DNA from: Acidisphaera sp035272265
GTDB lineage: Bacteria; Pseudomonadota; Alphaproteobacteria; Acetobacterales; Acetobacteraceae
NCBI GenBank assembly: GCA_035272265.1
Contig: DATEQV010000471.1
Coordinates: 1-26,521, forward strand
Length of the DNA: 26,521 nt
Direction of reading: 5' to 3'
Below are positions 1 to 7,218 of the stretch, one piece after another (within the stretch, counting starts at the first letter, position 1; each line of letters starts with the position of its first letter). The position numbers and the translations under genes are program-made. The notes beneath the pieces are model-generated. The model saw nothing but the letters and a program-made list of their open reading frames with translations. It did not search any database and was not told where the DNA came from.

Positions 1-2
1 GC

Positions 3-107
3 CTGCCCAGTCTGGTCCGATTTCGCGATGAAAAAGGCGCCTGGGGCAACTATGCCCTGGGCGCCTTCGCCGTCATCCCCGCCTCAACGCTGAATAAGAC
101 GGGCTAG
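3..107 (+). CDS. C-terminal end of an unidentified gene (partial, left edge)
   Basis: Frame 3 is open from the left edge to a TAG at 105-107 and gives 34 residues ending ...ASTLNKTG. Codon third positions are mostly G or C through the middle, as in the confident genes of this window, while the other two forward frames stop at 28-30 and 91-93. That supports a real gene tail. The piece is too short to assign a family. It converges on the peroxiredoxin gene across about 120 bases. Confidence 0.45.
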   Translation: MPSLVRFRDEKGAWGNYALGAFAVIPASTLNKTG

Positions 108-182
108 GGCGGTCTCGTTCGAATCGTTCGCGTAGCCGTTCCGCGCGGAGACGCGCCACGCGCGACGCGGAACACAGCAGGC

Positions 183-219
183 CGAGGCCACGGCACGCGG
201 GGGTGTGCGCGCGGCCTCG
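183..219 (-). terminator. Hairpin just downstream of the peroxiredoxin gene, possible terminator
   Basis: CGAGGCC at 183-189 pairs with GGCCTCG at 213-219. Inside it, GCAC at 193-196 can pair with GTGC at 205-208. The hairpin lies directly after the peroxiredoxin stop codon and between two converging genes, where a bidirectional terminator is expected. There is no T-run on either side, so an intrinsic terminator is only a possibility. Confidence 0.35.
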
Positions 220-227
220 TCCCATGT

Positions 228-890
228 TCAGTCGCGTGGCTGGGCGACGTAGCGCAGATACGGCTTCACCGTGTTCCGGCCGCTGGGGAATTTCTGCTTG
301 GCGGCTTCGTCGGAGACGGACGGCGGAATGATGACGTCCTCGCCCGGCTTCCAGTTGACCGGTGTCGCGACCGTGTGCCTGGCGGTCAACTGGCAGGAAT
401 CCAGCAGGCGCATCACCTCGTCGAAGTTGCGGCCGGTGCTCATCGGATAGGTGAGCATCGCCTTGACCTTCTTGTCCGGACCGATGACGAACACCGAGCG
501 CACCGTGGCGTTGTCCGCCGCCGTGCGGCCCTCGGAACTGGTGCCGGCGCCTTCGGGCAGCATGTCGTACAGCATGGCCACCTTCAGCTCGGAATCGCCG
601 ATCATCGGGTAGGTCACGGCATGGCCCTGCGTCTCCTCGATGTCCTTGGCCCAGGCCTCATGGTTTCCGACCGGATCGACGCTCAGGCCGATGATCTTCG
701 TGTTGCGCTTCTCGAACTCGGGCAGCAGGCCGGCCATGTAGCCGAGCTCGGTGGTGCAGACCGGCGTGAAGTCCTTCGGATGGCTGAACAGGATCGCCCA
801 GCCGTCGCCGATCCAGTCGTGGAAGCGGATCGTCCCCTGGGTCGTTTCGGCGGTGAAGTCCGGGGCTTCAGAGTTGATTCTGAGCGACAT
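228..890 (-). CDS. 1-Cys peroxiredoxin (Prx6 / AhpC-TSA family)
   Basis: A 220-residue thiol peroxidase expected to reduce hydrogen peroxide and organic hydroperoxides in the cytosol. The peroxidatic cysteine is C45 in the block FTPVCTTELG (41-50), the PVCTTE form typical of the Prx6 group. Overall length and the long C-terminal extension (KPGEDVIIPP, then a PYLRYV ending) also fit Prx6 rather than two-Cys AhpC. No second cysteine sits in an AhpC-like C-terminal VCP motif. The ATG is preceded on the minus strand by a GAGGG ribosome-binding site. It lies downstream of the liv operon, separated by 126 bases, so it probably has its own promoter there. The role is a family inference; no regulator gene is adjacent. 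Confidence 0.93.
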   Translation of the reverse strand: MSLRINSEAPDFTAETTQGTIRFHDWIGDGWAILFSHPKDFTPVCTTELGYMAGLLPEFEKRNTKIIGLSVDPVGNHEAWAKDIEETQGHAVTYPMIGDSELKVAMLYDMLPEGAGTSSEGRTAADNATVRSVFVIGPDKKVKAMLTYPMSTGRNFDEVMRLLDSCQLTARHTVATPVNWKPGEDVIIPPSVSDEAAKQKFPSGRNTVKPYLRYVAQPRD

Positions 891-1016
891 GGTTCCCTCG
901 ATCTGATGGGTGGCGTTGGCCGGATGCCCTGGATCAGCGGCTTGCTTGGCCGCCGCGATGGCAGCTTAGACGCCGGGTGCTGCGTGCTGTAAATAGGCTC
1001 CGGGGCTCCTTGCGCC

Positions 1017-1736
1017 TCAGTGCATGTGATGCGTGCTCGCCCCGGCGAGCGCGCGCACGCGTTCCTCGTCGGCGGCGAACTCGGCGGCCGGGCCGGACCA
1101 CACGATGCGGCCGTCGTCCATCACGAACGCCCGCTCGGCGATCTCCACCGCGGCGCGGACGTTCTGCTCGACCAGCAGCACCGTGATCCCTTCGCCCTTC
1201 ATCTCCTTCACCGTGCGGAACACGTCGCGCACGATCAGCGGGGCGAGGCCCTGGCTCGGCTCGTCGAGGATCAGCAGGCGCGGGTTGACGAGCAGCGCAC
1301 GGGCGATCGCCAGCATCTCCTGCTCGCCGCCCGACAGCGTACGGGCCTTCGACGCGCGGCGCTCGCGCAGGCGCGGGAACAGGTCGTACACGCGCGCGAG
1401 CGTCCAGCGCCCCGACGGGCCGCTGACCGGCACCAGAAGGTTCTCCTCGACCGTCAGGTTGCCGAACACGCGGCGTCCCTCCGGCACGTAGCCGACACCC
1501 ATCGCCGCGATCTGGAACGGCGTGCGCCTGGTGATGTCCTCGCCGAACAGGGTGATCCGGCCCTCGCGCGCAGGCGTCAGCCCCATGATGCTGCGCAGGG
1601 TCGTCGTCTTGCCCGCGCCGTTGCGCCCGAGCAGCGTGACGATCTCGCCGGCCTCGGCGCCGAGGCAGACGTCGTGCAGGATGTGGCTTTTCGCGTAGTA
1701 GGTGTGCACGCCTTGCAGCGTCAGCACGGCGCTCAT
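1017..1736 (-). CDS. livF: Branched-chain amino acid-type ABC transporter ATPase, LivF
   Basis: A 239-residue cytoplasmic nucleotide-binding subunit that powers import with LivG. It shows Walker A GRNGAGKTT (37-45), signature LSGGEQ (134-139), Walker B LLILDEP (154-160) followed by SQGLAP, and a switch histidine region replaced by VEQN, as is usual in LivF. Its ATG overlaps the livG stop as ATGA (1733-1736), so it is the last, translationally coupled gene of the operon. Substrate cannot be read from the sequence: this family covers branched-chain amino acids, urea, amides and aromatic acids. Length is normal for LivF. Confidence 0.94.
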   Translation of the reverse strand: MSAVLTLQGVHTYYAKSHILHDVCLGAEAGEIVTLLGRNGAGKTTTLRSIMGLTPAREGRITLFGEDITRRTPFQIAAMGVGYVPEGRRVFGNLTVEENLLVPVSGPSGRWTLARVYDLFPRLRERRASKARTLSGGEQEMLAIARALLVNPRLLILDEPSQGLAPLIVRDVFRTVKEMKGEGITVLLVEQNVRAAVEIAERAFVMDDGRIVWSGPAAEFAADEERVRALAGASTHHMH

Positions 1737-2479
1737 GCCTCGCCTCCCAGGTAGGCGGCCTGCACGCGAGCGTCGTTGGCGATTTCCTCGGGCGTGCCCG
1801 AGACCAGCACGCGGCCGTAGTCGAGCACCGTGATGCGCTGCGCGATGCCGAAGACGACGCTCATGTCGTGCTCGATGAACAGGATGGTCAGGTGGCGCTC
1901 GGCATGCAGCCGCTTGATCAGTGCGACCATCATGTCCGTCTCGTGCTCGGCCATGCCCGCCGTGGGTTCGTCGAGCAGCAGCAGCTTCGGCTCCAGGCTG
2001 AGCGCGAGCGCGACCTCGACCACGCGCTGATCGCCGTGCGCCAGCTCGCCCGCCAGCTCGTCGGCCTTGTCCGACAGGCCGGTCAGCGCCATCAGCGCAT
2101 CGACGCGGCGCGCCACCTCAGCCCGCGTGGCGCGCGAGACGAACGGGCGCGCGTTGATGCCCATGTGCGTCTCGATGCCGATGCGCAGGTTCTCGGCGAC
2201 GGTCAGCTCGGGGAAGATCTCGGTAATCTGGAACGTGCGTACCATGCCGCCGCGCACGCGCCGGGTCGGCGGCAGGTCGGTGACGTCCTGCCCGTCGAAC
2301 CAGATCCGGCCCTCGGTCGGTGGCAGGAAGCCGGAGATCATGTGGAACAGCGTGGTCTTGCCGGCGCCGTTCGGGCCGATCACCGCGCTGATCTCGCGCG
2401 GCTCGAGGCTGAAGGAGATGTCCTGGTTGGCGACGAGGTTGCCGAACCGCTTCGTCACGTGGTCCAGGCGTAGCATCAT
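1733..2479 (-). CDS. livG: Branched-chain amino acid-type ABC transporter ATPase, LivG
   Basis: A 248-residue ATPase, partner of LivF. Walker A is GPNGAGKTT (35-43), the signature is the degenerate LAHGDQR typical of LivG (about 146-152), Walker B is LLLLDEP (166-172), and IEHDM supplies the switch histidine. The frame stays open far upstream, but homology begins at MMLRLDHVTKRFG, and the first of these ATG codons overlaps the livM stop as ATGA (2476-2479), so the start is set there. The second ATG (2474-2476) is an alternative that changes only one residue. It is coupled at both ends within the liv operon. Confidence 0.94.
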   Translation of the reverse strand: MMLRLDHVTKRFGNLVANQDISFSLEPREISAVIGPNGAGKTTLFHMISGFLPPTEGRIWFDGQDVTDLPPTRRVRGGMVRTFQITEIFPELTVAENLRIGIETHMGINARPFVSRATRAEVARRVDALMALTGLSDKADELAGELAHGDQRVVEVALALSLEPKLLLLDEPTAGMAEHETDMMVALIKRLHAERHLTILFIEHDMSVVFGIAQRITVLDYGRVLVSGTPEEIANDARVQAAYLGGEA

Positions 2480-3528
2480 GCGCGGACTCGCTGGTCGCGT
2501 CCGGACTGGCCGCGTTTGGTGCCGTTGCGGCCGTTGCGGCGCAGGCCGAGGATGCCGCGCGGGAAGGCGAGCACGACGACGACGAACAGGACGCCGACGA
2601 AGGACTCCCAGTTCAGCGTCATCGACGACAGGTAGTCCTGCGCGGTGATGAAGATCGCCGCCCCCACCAGCGGCCCCCAGAACGTCCCCATGCCGCCGAG
2701 CACCACCATGATCACGAAGTTGCCGGAGACGATGAAATACAGGTCCTGCGGTGACGTGAAGTTGTTGAGCAGCGCTTCCATCGACCCGCCGAGTGCGGCC
2801 AGCGTGCCGGCGATGGCGAAGGCCGCCCAGACGTACCAATCGGTCCGCAGGCCGAGATAGCGTGCCCGACGCGCGTTCTCCCGGATCGACAGCCAGGTGT
2901 GGCCGAGCGGCGACCGCAGCAGCATGGCGATGATGCCGGCCGTCAGGGCGAAGAAGAACAGCACGAAGTAGTAGAAGTCGGCGTCGTGCAGCGGGAGGGT
3001 GGCGATGCCGAAGTCGATCGCGTGGCGCTGGAACCCGGCGAGCCCGTCCTCGCCGCCGGTCAGCTCGTTCCAATGCTCGGCGATGAAATAGAACAACTGG
3101 CTGAACGCGATGGTGGTCATCGCGAAATACACGCCGCGACGGCGCATGATCAGCGGCCCGATCAGGCACGCGGCCGCGCCGCCGAGCGCAACACCCGCGA
3201 GCACCGCTGGCAGCGTCATGGGTGCGACGAATTTCAGGAACAGGCCGGTACCGTAGGCGCCGAGCCCGAAATACGCGGCCTCGCCGAACGAGATGTAGCC
3301 GGTGTAGCCGACCAGGATGTTCAGGGCCATCGCGGTCAGCGCGAACACCAGCACCTGCGAGCCGAGCTGGATGTAGCTGCCGACCAGCGGCAGCCATACG
3401 GGTGCGGTGAGCAGCAGGAGCCATATGACGACGCTGACACGGTGCCGGTTGAACAGTGCGATGCCGGCCGTGATCGCCGAGGGCGCGGGTTCGCGAAGGA
3501 TCGCGGTGCGTGCGACGGGTCCGCTCAT
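2476..3528 (-). CDS. livM: Branched-chain amino acid-type ABC permease, LivM
   Basis: A 350-residue inner-membrane permease that forms the translocation path with LivH. Hydrophobic segments run through most of the protein, starting with VSVVIWLLLLTAPVWLPLV at about 31-49. The family signature GYTGYISFGEAAYFGLGAY lies at about 74-92. The C-terminus is basic (RRNGRNGTKRGQ) and probably cytoplasmic. The ATG at 3528 overlaps the livH stop as ATGA (3525-3528). A much longer reading in this frame, starting in livH, was discarded because it reads livH out of frame. Confidence 0.93.
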   Translation of the reverse strand: MSGPVARTAILREPAPSAITAGIALFNRHRVSVVIWLLLLTAPVWLPLVGSYIQLGSQVLVFALTAMALNILVGYTGYISFGEAAYFGLGAYGTGLFLKFVAPMTLPAVLAGVALGGAAACLIGPLIMRRRGVYFAMTTIAFSQLFYFIAEHWNELTGGEDGLAGFQRHAIDFGIATLPLHDADFYYFVLFFFALTAGIIAMLLRSPLGHTWLSIRENARRARYLGLRTDWYVWAAFAIAGTLAALGGSMEALLNNFTSPQDLYFIVSGNFVIMVVLGGMGTFWGPLVGAAIFITAQDYLSSMTLNWESFVGVLFVVVVLAFPRGILGLRRNGRNGTKRGQSGRDQRVRA

Positions 3529-4391
3529 TCGCCGATTCCTTCCTCGCCGAGTAGGCCGCGCGGCATGACGATCAGCACGATCCCCATGATGACGTAGATC
3601 ACGGCGTCGCTGGCCGCGGCCCAGTAGGTGGAGGTGATCCCGGCCGCGACGCCGATCAGCAGCCCGCCGAGGATCGCGCCGGGCAGGCTGCCCAGTCCGC
3701 CGACGATGATCGCGACGAACGCCGGGAGGACCAGGCTCTGTCCCATCGTCGGATCGAGCCCGAGGCGGCCCGCGGCCAGCACGCCCGCCAGCCCGGCCAG
3801 GAACAGCCCGACGCCGAAGTTCAGCGCCCGCAGCCCGTAGATGTTGACGCCGAGCGCAGAGACGGTCTCCAGGTCGGTCATTCCCGCGCGGATGCGGATG
3901 CCGATGTTGGTGAAGCGCAGCAGCGCGAACAGCGCCCCCGCGGCGATGCCGGTGATGAAGACGACGAACACGTTGTAGCCCGTGATGAAGAAATACGTGT
4001 CGCTCAGCGGGCTGTTGAGCAGGTCGGGAATCGCGAACGGCACGCCCTGCGCGCCCCAGATGCTGCGCGAGACGTCCTCCAGGATCAGCGCGAAGCCGAA
4101 CGTCAGCAGCAGCGTGTAAAGATGGCCGGGCCGCTTGTACATCGGCCGGATCAGCCACCGCTCGCCGAGCAGCCCGAGGCCGCCGACGGCGAAGGGTCCC
4201 ACCACCAGACCGGCCCAGAAGCCGAAACGCTGCTCGATCGTGTAGGCGATGTAGGCGCCCAGCGTCATGAACCCGCCATGCGCGAAGTTCACCACGTTGT
4301 TGAGCATCAGGATCAGCGCGAGGCCGAGCGCCATCAGCCCATAGAACAGGCCGACGATCAACCCGTTGGAGACGTTGAAAAGAAGAACCAT
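3525..4391 (-). CDS. livH: Branched-chain amino acid-type ABC permease, LivH
   Basis: A 288-residue inner-membrane permease of normal LivH length. The N-terminal segment GLIVGLFYGLMALGLALIL is followed by the family block NVVNFAHGGFMTLGAY (about 32-47), and several more hydrophobic segments follow. It ends MPRGLLGEEGIGE. It starts 93 bases downstream of the binding-protein gene, with a strong hairpin in between, while every later junction of the operon is an ATGA overlap. Only a weak GGGG-type ribosome-binding site precedes the ATG. Confidence 0.93.
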   Translation of the reverse strand: MVLLFNVSNGLIVGLFYGLMALGLALILMLNNVVNFAHGGFMTLGAYIAYTIEQRFGFWAGLVVGPFAVGGLGLLGERWLIRPMYKRPGHLYTLLLTFGFALILEDVSRSIWGAQGVPFAIPDLLNSPLSDTYFFITGYNVFVVFITGIAAGALFALLRFTNIGIRIRAGMTDLETVSALGVNIYGLRALNFGVGLFLAGLAGVLAAGRLGLDPTMGQSLVLPAFVAIIVGGLGSLPGAILGGLLIGVAAGITSTYWAAASDAVIYVIMGIVLIVMPRGLLGEEGIGE

Positions 4392-4436
4392 GCCGGCACC
4401 CCGCGCCCGTTGTCCTGCTTCGGACTTCGAAGAACT

Positions 4437-4465
4437 GGCGGCCGCCGTTACGGTCGGCGGCCGCC
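4437..4465 (-). other. Intercistronic stem-loop between binding protein and livH
   Basis: A perfect 11-bp inverted repeat, GGCGGCCGCCG (4437-4447) and CGGCGGCCGCC (4455-4465), with loop TTACGGT. There is no downstream T-run, so it is more likely a partial terminator or an mRNA 3'-end stabiliser. Such structures after binding-protein genes are known to raise binding-protein yield above that of the membrane subunits. That role is inferred here from position. Confidence 0.55.
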
Positions 4466-4484
4466 GGCCTTGCTTCGGTGCGGG

Positions 4485-5738
4485 CTACGCCGTGGTCATC
4501 TTGCAGACGACGCCGGGTGCCTGCAGCGCGGTGGCGTACTGGTAGGTGACGTCGCTCATCAGCTTGGGATAGGTCGCACCCGCCTTGATCTCGCCGGTGA
4601 AGTCGCCGCCGACATACTGGTGCGTCGCGGGGTCGAAGTAGTGCTTGCCCGGCTGGAGCGCGACCTCCGGCGGCAGTTCCAGGCCGGACAGCGCGTCGCC
4701 GACCTTCAGGTTGTCGAGCGTCTTCGCCTTCTCCGCGGCCAACGCAAGGGCATGGATGCCGACATAGCCGAACATCGTGCGCGCCGTGGGCACCTTGTTG
4801 GGTTCGCGCTTCTGGGCTTCCTTGACGAAGTCGGCGACATGCGGAACGTCCGGCTGATCCCAGTACCATTCGAGGTTCCAGAACCCTGCCTGCGCCGCCG
4901 GCGGCAGCGCCGCGATCGTCTCGAGCTCCGACAGTGGAACGACGAACGGGATCTGCTTGGACAGTCCGAACTGGTTGGCCTGCTTGAGCAGGTTGAGTTC
5001 ATCGTCGCCGCCCACGAGGCAGCCGACGACCTGCGGGTTCGCGGCCTTGGCCTTGATCAGCTCGGACGAGTAGTCCGTCGTGCCGAGCGGCTTGAGGGAA
5101 ACGCCAACCTCCTCGCCGCCCAGCGATTTCAGCGCGGCGAGCATGTTGTCGTGCAGCGCGTGGCCGAACGAGTAGTCCGCCACCACGAAATACCAGCGCT
5201 TACCAAATTTCTTGACCAACGTCGCGGCGGTCGCGAGGGCCACGGTGTAGGTCGTGTTGCAGACGCGGAAGACGTTCCACGAGCAGTGCGTCCCGGTGAT
5301 GTCGTCGACATGGCCACCCGTGATCATGCACAGCTTCTTCTTCTGCGCGCAGACCTGGGCCACCGCCTGACTGACGTTCGACGAGACGGTGCCGACGATG
5401 AAGTCGCAGTTGTCGCGGTCGAGCAGCTTGTTGGTCTTCTCCACGCCGACGCCCACATTGGCTTGGGTGTCCTCGACGATCATCTCGATCTTCCGTCCGA
5501 GGATGCCGTTCTTCGCATTGAGCGCGTCGACCGCCATGTTGGCGCCGAGCTGCTCGTTGTGCGCGTAGGCGGCGTAGGGGCCGGTGAACGGGTCGACGAA
5601 GCCGATCTTCACGATGTCGGCCGCCCGGGCTTGGCCGATCACATACGGCGCAGCCAGGGTACCGATACCAAGGGCGGCGCCCGCCCGCATGATTCCGCGC
5701 CGCGTGACCGCGTCGCGCGGCTCCAAAGTGGTCGTCAT
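4485..5738 (-). CDS. Periplasmic substrate-binding protein of the liv-type importer, Tat-type signal
   Basis: A 417-residue binding protein of the LivK/type I periplasmic family, first gene of the importer operon. It begins with a twin-arginine-like signal (VTRRGIMRAGAALGIGTLAA, 11-30) and a probable cleavage site after QARA near residue 39. The mature start DIVKIGFVDPFTGPYAAY is the usual first strand and ligand loop. The start at 5738 is chosen because GGGAGGAAGGAAGG lies just upstream and the signal begins there; an in-frame ATG 30 codons earlier would bury the signal. At about 375 mature residues it resembles the amide/urea or aromatic-acid binding subgroup, but the ligand cannot be named. 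Confidence 0.92.
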   Translation of the reverse strand: MTTTLEPRDAVTRRGIMRAGAALGIGTLAAPYVIGQARAADIVKIGFVDPFTGPYAAYAHNEQLGANMAVDALNAKNGILGRKIEMIVEDTQANVGVGVEKTNKLLDRDNCDFIVGTVSSNVSQAVAQVCAQKKKLCMITGGHVDDITGTHCSWNVFRVCNTTYTVALATAATLVKKFGKRWYFVVADYSFGHALHDNMLAALKSLGGEEVGVSLKPLGTTDYSSELIKAKAANPQVVGCLVGGDDELNLLKQANQFGLSKQIPFVVPLSELETIAALPPAAQAGFWNLEWYWDQPDVPHVADFVKEAQKREPNKVPTARTMFGYVGIHALALAAEKAKTLDNLKVGDALSGLELPPEVALQPGKHYFDPATHQYVGGDFTGEIKAGATYPKLMSDVTYQYATALQAPGVVCKMTTA

Positions 5739-5818
5739 GGACCTTCCTTCCTCCCGTGCACCGGTTGGCCGATGCGATTGTGCCCTGTGCGGATTTCGCC
5801 CGCCCGGGTTGCGGCGGA

Positions 5819-5846
5819 CGTATACCACCCATGCTCTTTATGACAA
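5819..5846 (-). promoter_or_regulatory. Sigma70-type promoter of the liv-type operon
   Basis: On the minus strand, TTGTCA (5846-5841) and TATACG (5824-5819) are separated by 16 bases, close to the consensus for a housekeeping promoter. Transcription would start near 5812 and give a leader of about 75 bases before the binding-protein ATG. It is the best promoter match I see in the window. The call rests on sequence only. Confidence 0.6.
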
Positions 5847-6105
5847 TGGTGCGGCGGCGGGAAGGTGATTCCTCCGCCACTTCGCGTTTCTTACGCCGCC
5901 TTCACGTCGCGAGTTGTCCCTGGACACGTTTTCCGGTCCGCTTGCAGCGCGAGTTGTGCGAAAGGACAGCAAAGCAGCCGTATCGGCCGTCGTGTCGTCG
6001 CGCCCGCGCGACTGGCCGGGGCCGACCGTGACCGGTTCGTCGTCACCCGGATAAGAGTTTGCCCACGTAACGGTTTCAACCGCAATCGGTGGCTCCGGCC
6101 GAGGC

Positions 6106-6130
6106 GGGGGAGGCCGGGGGGAGGGGCGGG
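6106..6130 (+). other. Putative G-quadruplex motif upstream of phaB
   Basis: Four G-runs of 5, 6, 4 and 3 bases are separated by AGGCC, A and C. This satisfies the G3+N1-7 pattern on the plus strand. It sits about 140 bases before the phaB start. In DNA of this GC content such motifs can arise by chance, so a function is unproven. Confidence 0.4.
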
Positions 6131-6232
6131 CCGCGGCGGCGTCCGGACAGCCGGGCGGCGCCGCTGCGGCCCGGTTCCAATGCGGTCTGGCCTGCGCCGC
6201 GGCTGACGCGCTAGCATCCAACGGGTGGTTCG

Positions 6233-6244
6233 CCGCACGTGCGG
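6233..6244. promoter_or_regulatory. 12-bp perfect palindrome ahead of phaB, possible operator
   Basis: CCGCACGTGCGG is its own reverse complement and lies 25 bases before the phaB ATG, immediately upstream of the ribosome-binding site AAGGGAGGA. Position fits a repressor site, but it does not match the CTGC-N3-GCAG type described for PhaR, and no regulator is nearby. Confidence 0.3.
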
Positions 6245-6269
6245 GCCACGCCACAAGGGAGGATCAAGC

Positions 6270-6992
6270 ATGGCGCGCGTCGCAGTCGTGACCGGCGGCA
6301 CAAGGGGAATTGGGGCCGCGATCAGTATGGAGCTGAAGCAGGCGGGGCGGACGGTCGTCGCCAGCTACGCCTCCAACGACGAGGCCGCACAGGCCTTCAA
6401 GCGCGAGCACGGGATCGACGTCATCAAGTTCGATGCCGCCAGCTTCGAGCAGTGCCAGGAGGCGGTGGAGAAGATCAGCCGCGACCACGGCCCGGTCGAG
6501 ATCCTGGTCAACAATGCCGGCATCACCCGCGACGCGACGATGAACAAGCTCACGCGCGAGATGTGGGATGCGGTGATCGACACCAATCTCGGCTCCTGCT
6601 TCAACCTGGCGAAGCTGGTTTTCGAGCATATGCGTCAGGCCAAGTTCGGCCGCATCGTCAACATCGGCAGCGTCAACGGGCAGGCGGGCCAGTACGGCCA
6701 GGTTAACTACGCCGCCGCCAAGTCGGGCATCCACGGCTTCACCAAGGCGCTGGCGCAGGAAGGCGCGCGCTTCGGCATCACCGTCAACGCGATCGCGCCC
6801 GGCTATGTCGATACCGACATGGTGCGCGCCGTGCCGGCGGACGTGTTGCAGAAGATCATCGGCCGCATCCCGATGGGCCGGCTCGGCCGCGTGCACGACA
6901 TCGCGCGCGGCGTCGTGTTCCTGACTGCCGACGATGCCGACTTCATCACCGGCTCGACGCTGTCGATCAACGGCGGCCAGCATATGTACTGA
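6270..6992 (+). CDS. phaB: Acetoacetyl-CoA reductase, PhaB
   Basis: A 240-residue short-chain dehydrogenase that reduces acetoacetyl-CoA to (R)-3-hydroxybutyryl-CoA with NADPH for polyhydroxybutyrate synthesis. Visible features are TGGTRGIG (8-15), NNAG (81-84), catalytic S134, Y147 and K151, and the C-terminus SINGGQHMY, which is characteristic of PhaB rather than FabG. The start at 6270 has AGGGAGGA 9 bases upstream; an earlier in-frame start at 6225 adds 15 residues with no homology. phaA and phaC are not adjacent, so it stands alone as a single transcript. FabG activity is the main alternative, but the PhaB-like C-terminus makes that less likely. Confidence 0.9.
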   Translation: MARVAVVTGGTRGIGAAISMELKQAGRTVVASYASNDEAAQAFKREHGIDVIKFDAASFEQCQEAVEKISRDHGPVEILVNNAGITRDATMNKLTREMWDAVIDTNLGSCFNLAKLVFEHMRQAKFGRIVNIGSVNGQAGQYGQVNYAAAKSGIHGFTKALAQEGARFGITVNAIAPGYVDTDMVRAVPADVLQKIIGRIPMGRLGRVHDIARGVVFLTADDADFITGSTLSINGGQHMY

Positions 6993-7001
6993 TCCGGCGG
7001 C

Positions 7002-7055
7002 ACTGTCCTGTCCCAGAAGTTCGCCAGCGAACTTCTGGGACGAGCAGGCCGCTCG
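7002..7055. repeat. Palindromic intergenic repeat, copy 1 (AAGTTCG core)
   Basis: A perfect 15-bp inverted repeat (GTCCCAGAAGTTCGC at 7010-7024 against 7027-7041) with a 2-base centre, flanked by TGTCCTG on the left and GAGCAGGCCGCTC on the right. The same core and both flanks recur at 9561-9614, so this is a dispersed element rather than only a terminator. It follows phaB by about 10 bases and could also end its transcript, though no T-run is present. Confidence 0.75.
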
Positions 7056-7090
7056 GCCGGTATCGGCCTAAGTGCGGATGAGGTGACACC

Positions 7091-7184
7091 GTCATTGCGA
7101 GCGCAGCGAAGCAACCCGGAGCCGCGTGCCAGAGGCTTTTCGGGCTGCTCTGGGTTGCTTCGTCGCTACGCTCCTCGCAATGAC
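7091..7184. repeat. REP/MITE-like imperfect palindrome beginning GTCATTGCGAG
   Basis: The left arm begins GTCATTGCGAGCGCAGCGAA and the right arm ends GCTACGCTCCTCGCAATGAC. Continuing inward, GCAACCCGGAG faces CTCTGGGTTGC. About 35 bases on each side pair with a few mismatches around a spacer of about 26 bases. Elements opening with GTCATTGCGAG are common dispersed repeats in many bacterial genomes, from general knowledge. Only one copy is in this window. Confidence 0.7.
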
Positions 7185-7218
7185 GCAGTGAGCTGAGCCC
7201 ACGCTCGGACGGAGATGC

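Larger units (their letters stand above)
5847..6269. other. Non-coding divergent region between the liv operon and phaB
   Basis: About 420 bases without a supportable gene: short open frames on both strands lack family resemblance and ribosome-binding sites. It holds a G-rich tract at 6101-6130 with four G-runs, a short palindrome CGGTTTCAACCG (6071-6082), and a perfect 12-bp palindrome CCGCACGTGCGG (6233-6244) just before the phaB ribosome-binding site. A weak -10-like TAGCAT lies at 6212-6217 without a good -35. Confidence 0.5.

Noticed and set aside
2476..4869. Very long minus-strand frame spanning livM, livH and part of the binding protein
   Set aside because: Only the livM part is real; upstream residues are out-of-frame readings of livH and the binding protein. 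The ATGA overlap sets the livM start at 3528.
5838..6301. Open frames on both strands in the liv-phaB gap
   Set aside because: Short, basic, proline/arginine-rich products with no ribosome-binding site and no resemblance; the region holds a promoter and other non-coding signals.
7091..7184. Possible CRISPR-like repeat
   Set aside because: There are only two inverted arms, no direct repeats with spacers, and no cas gene in the window.
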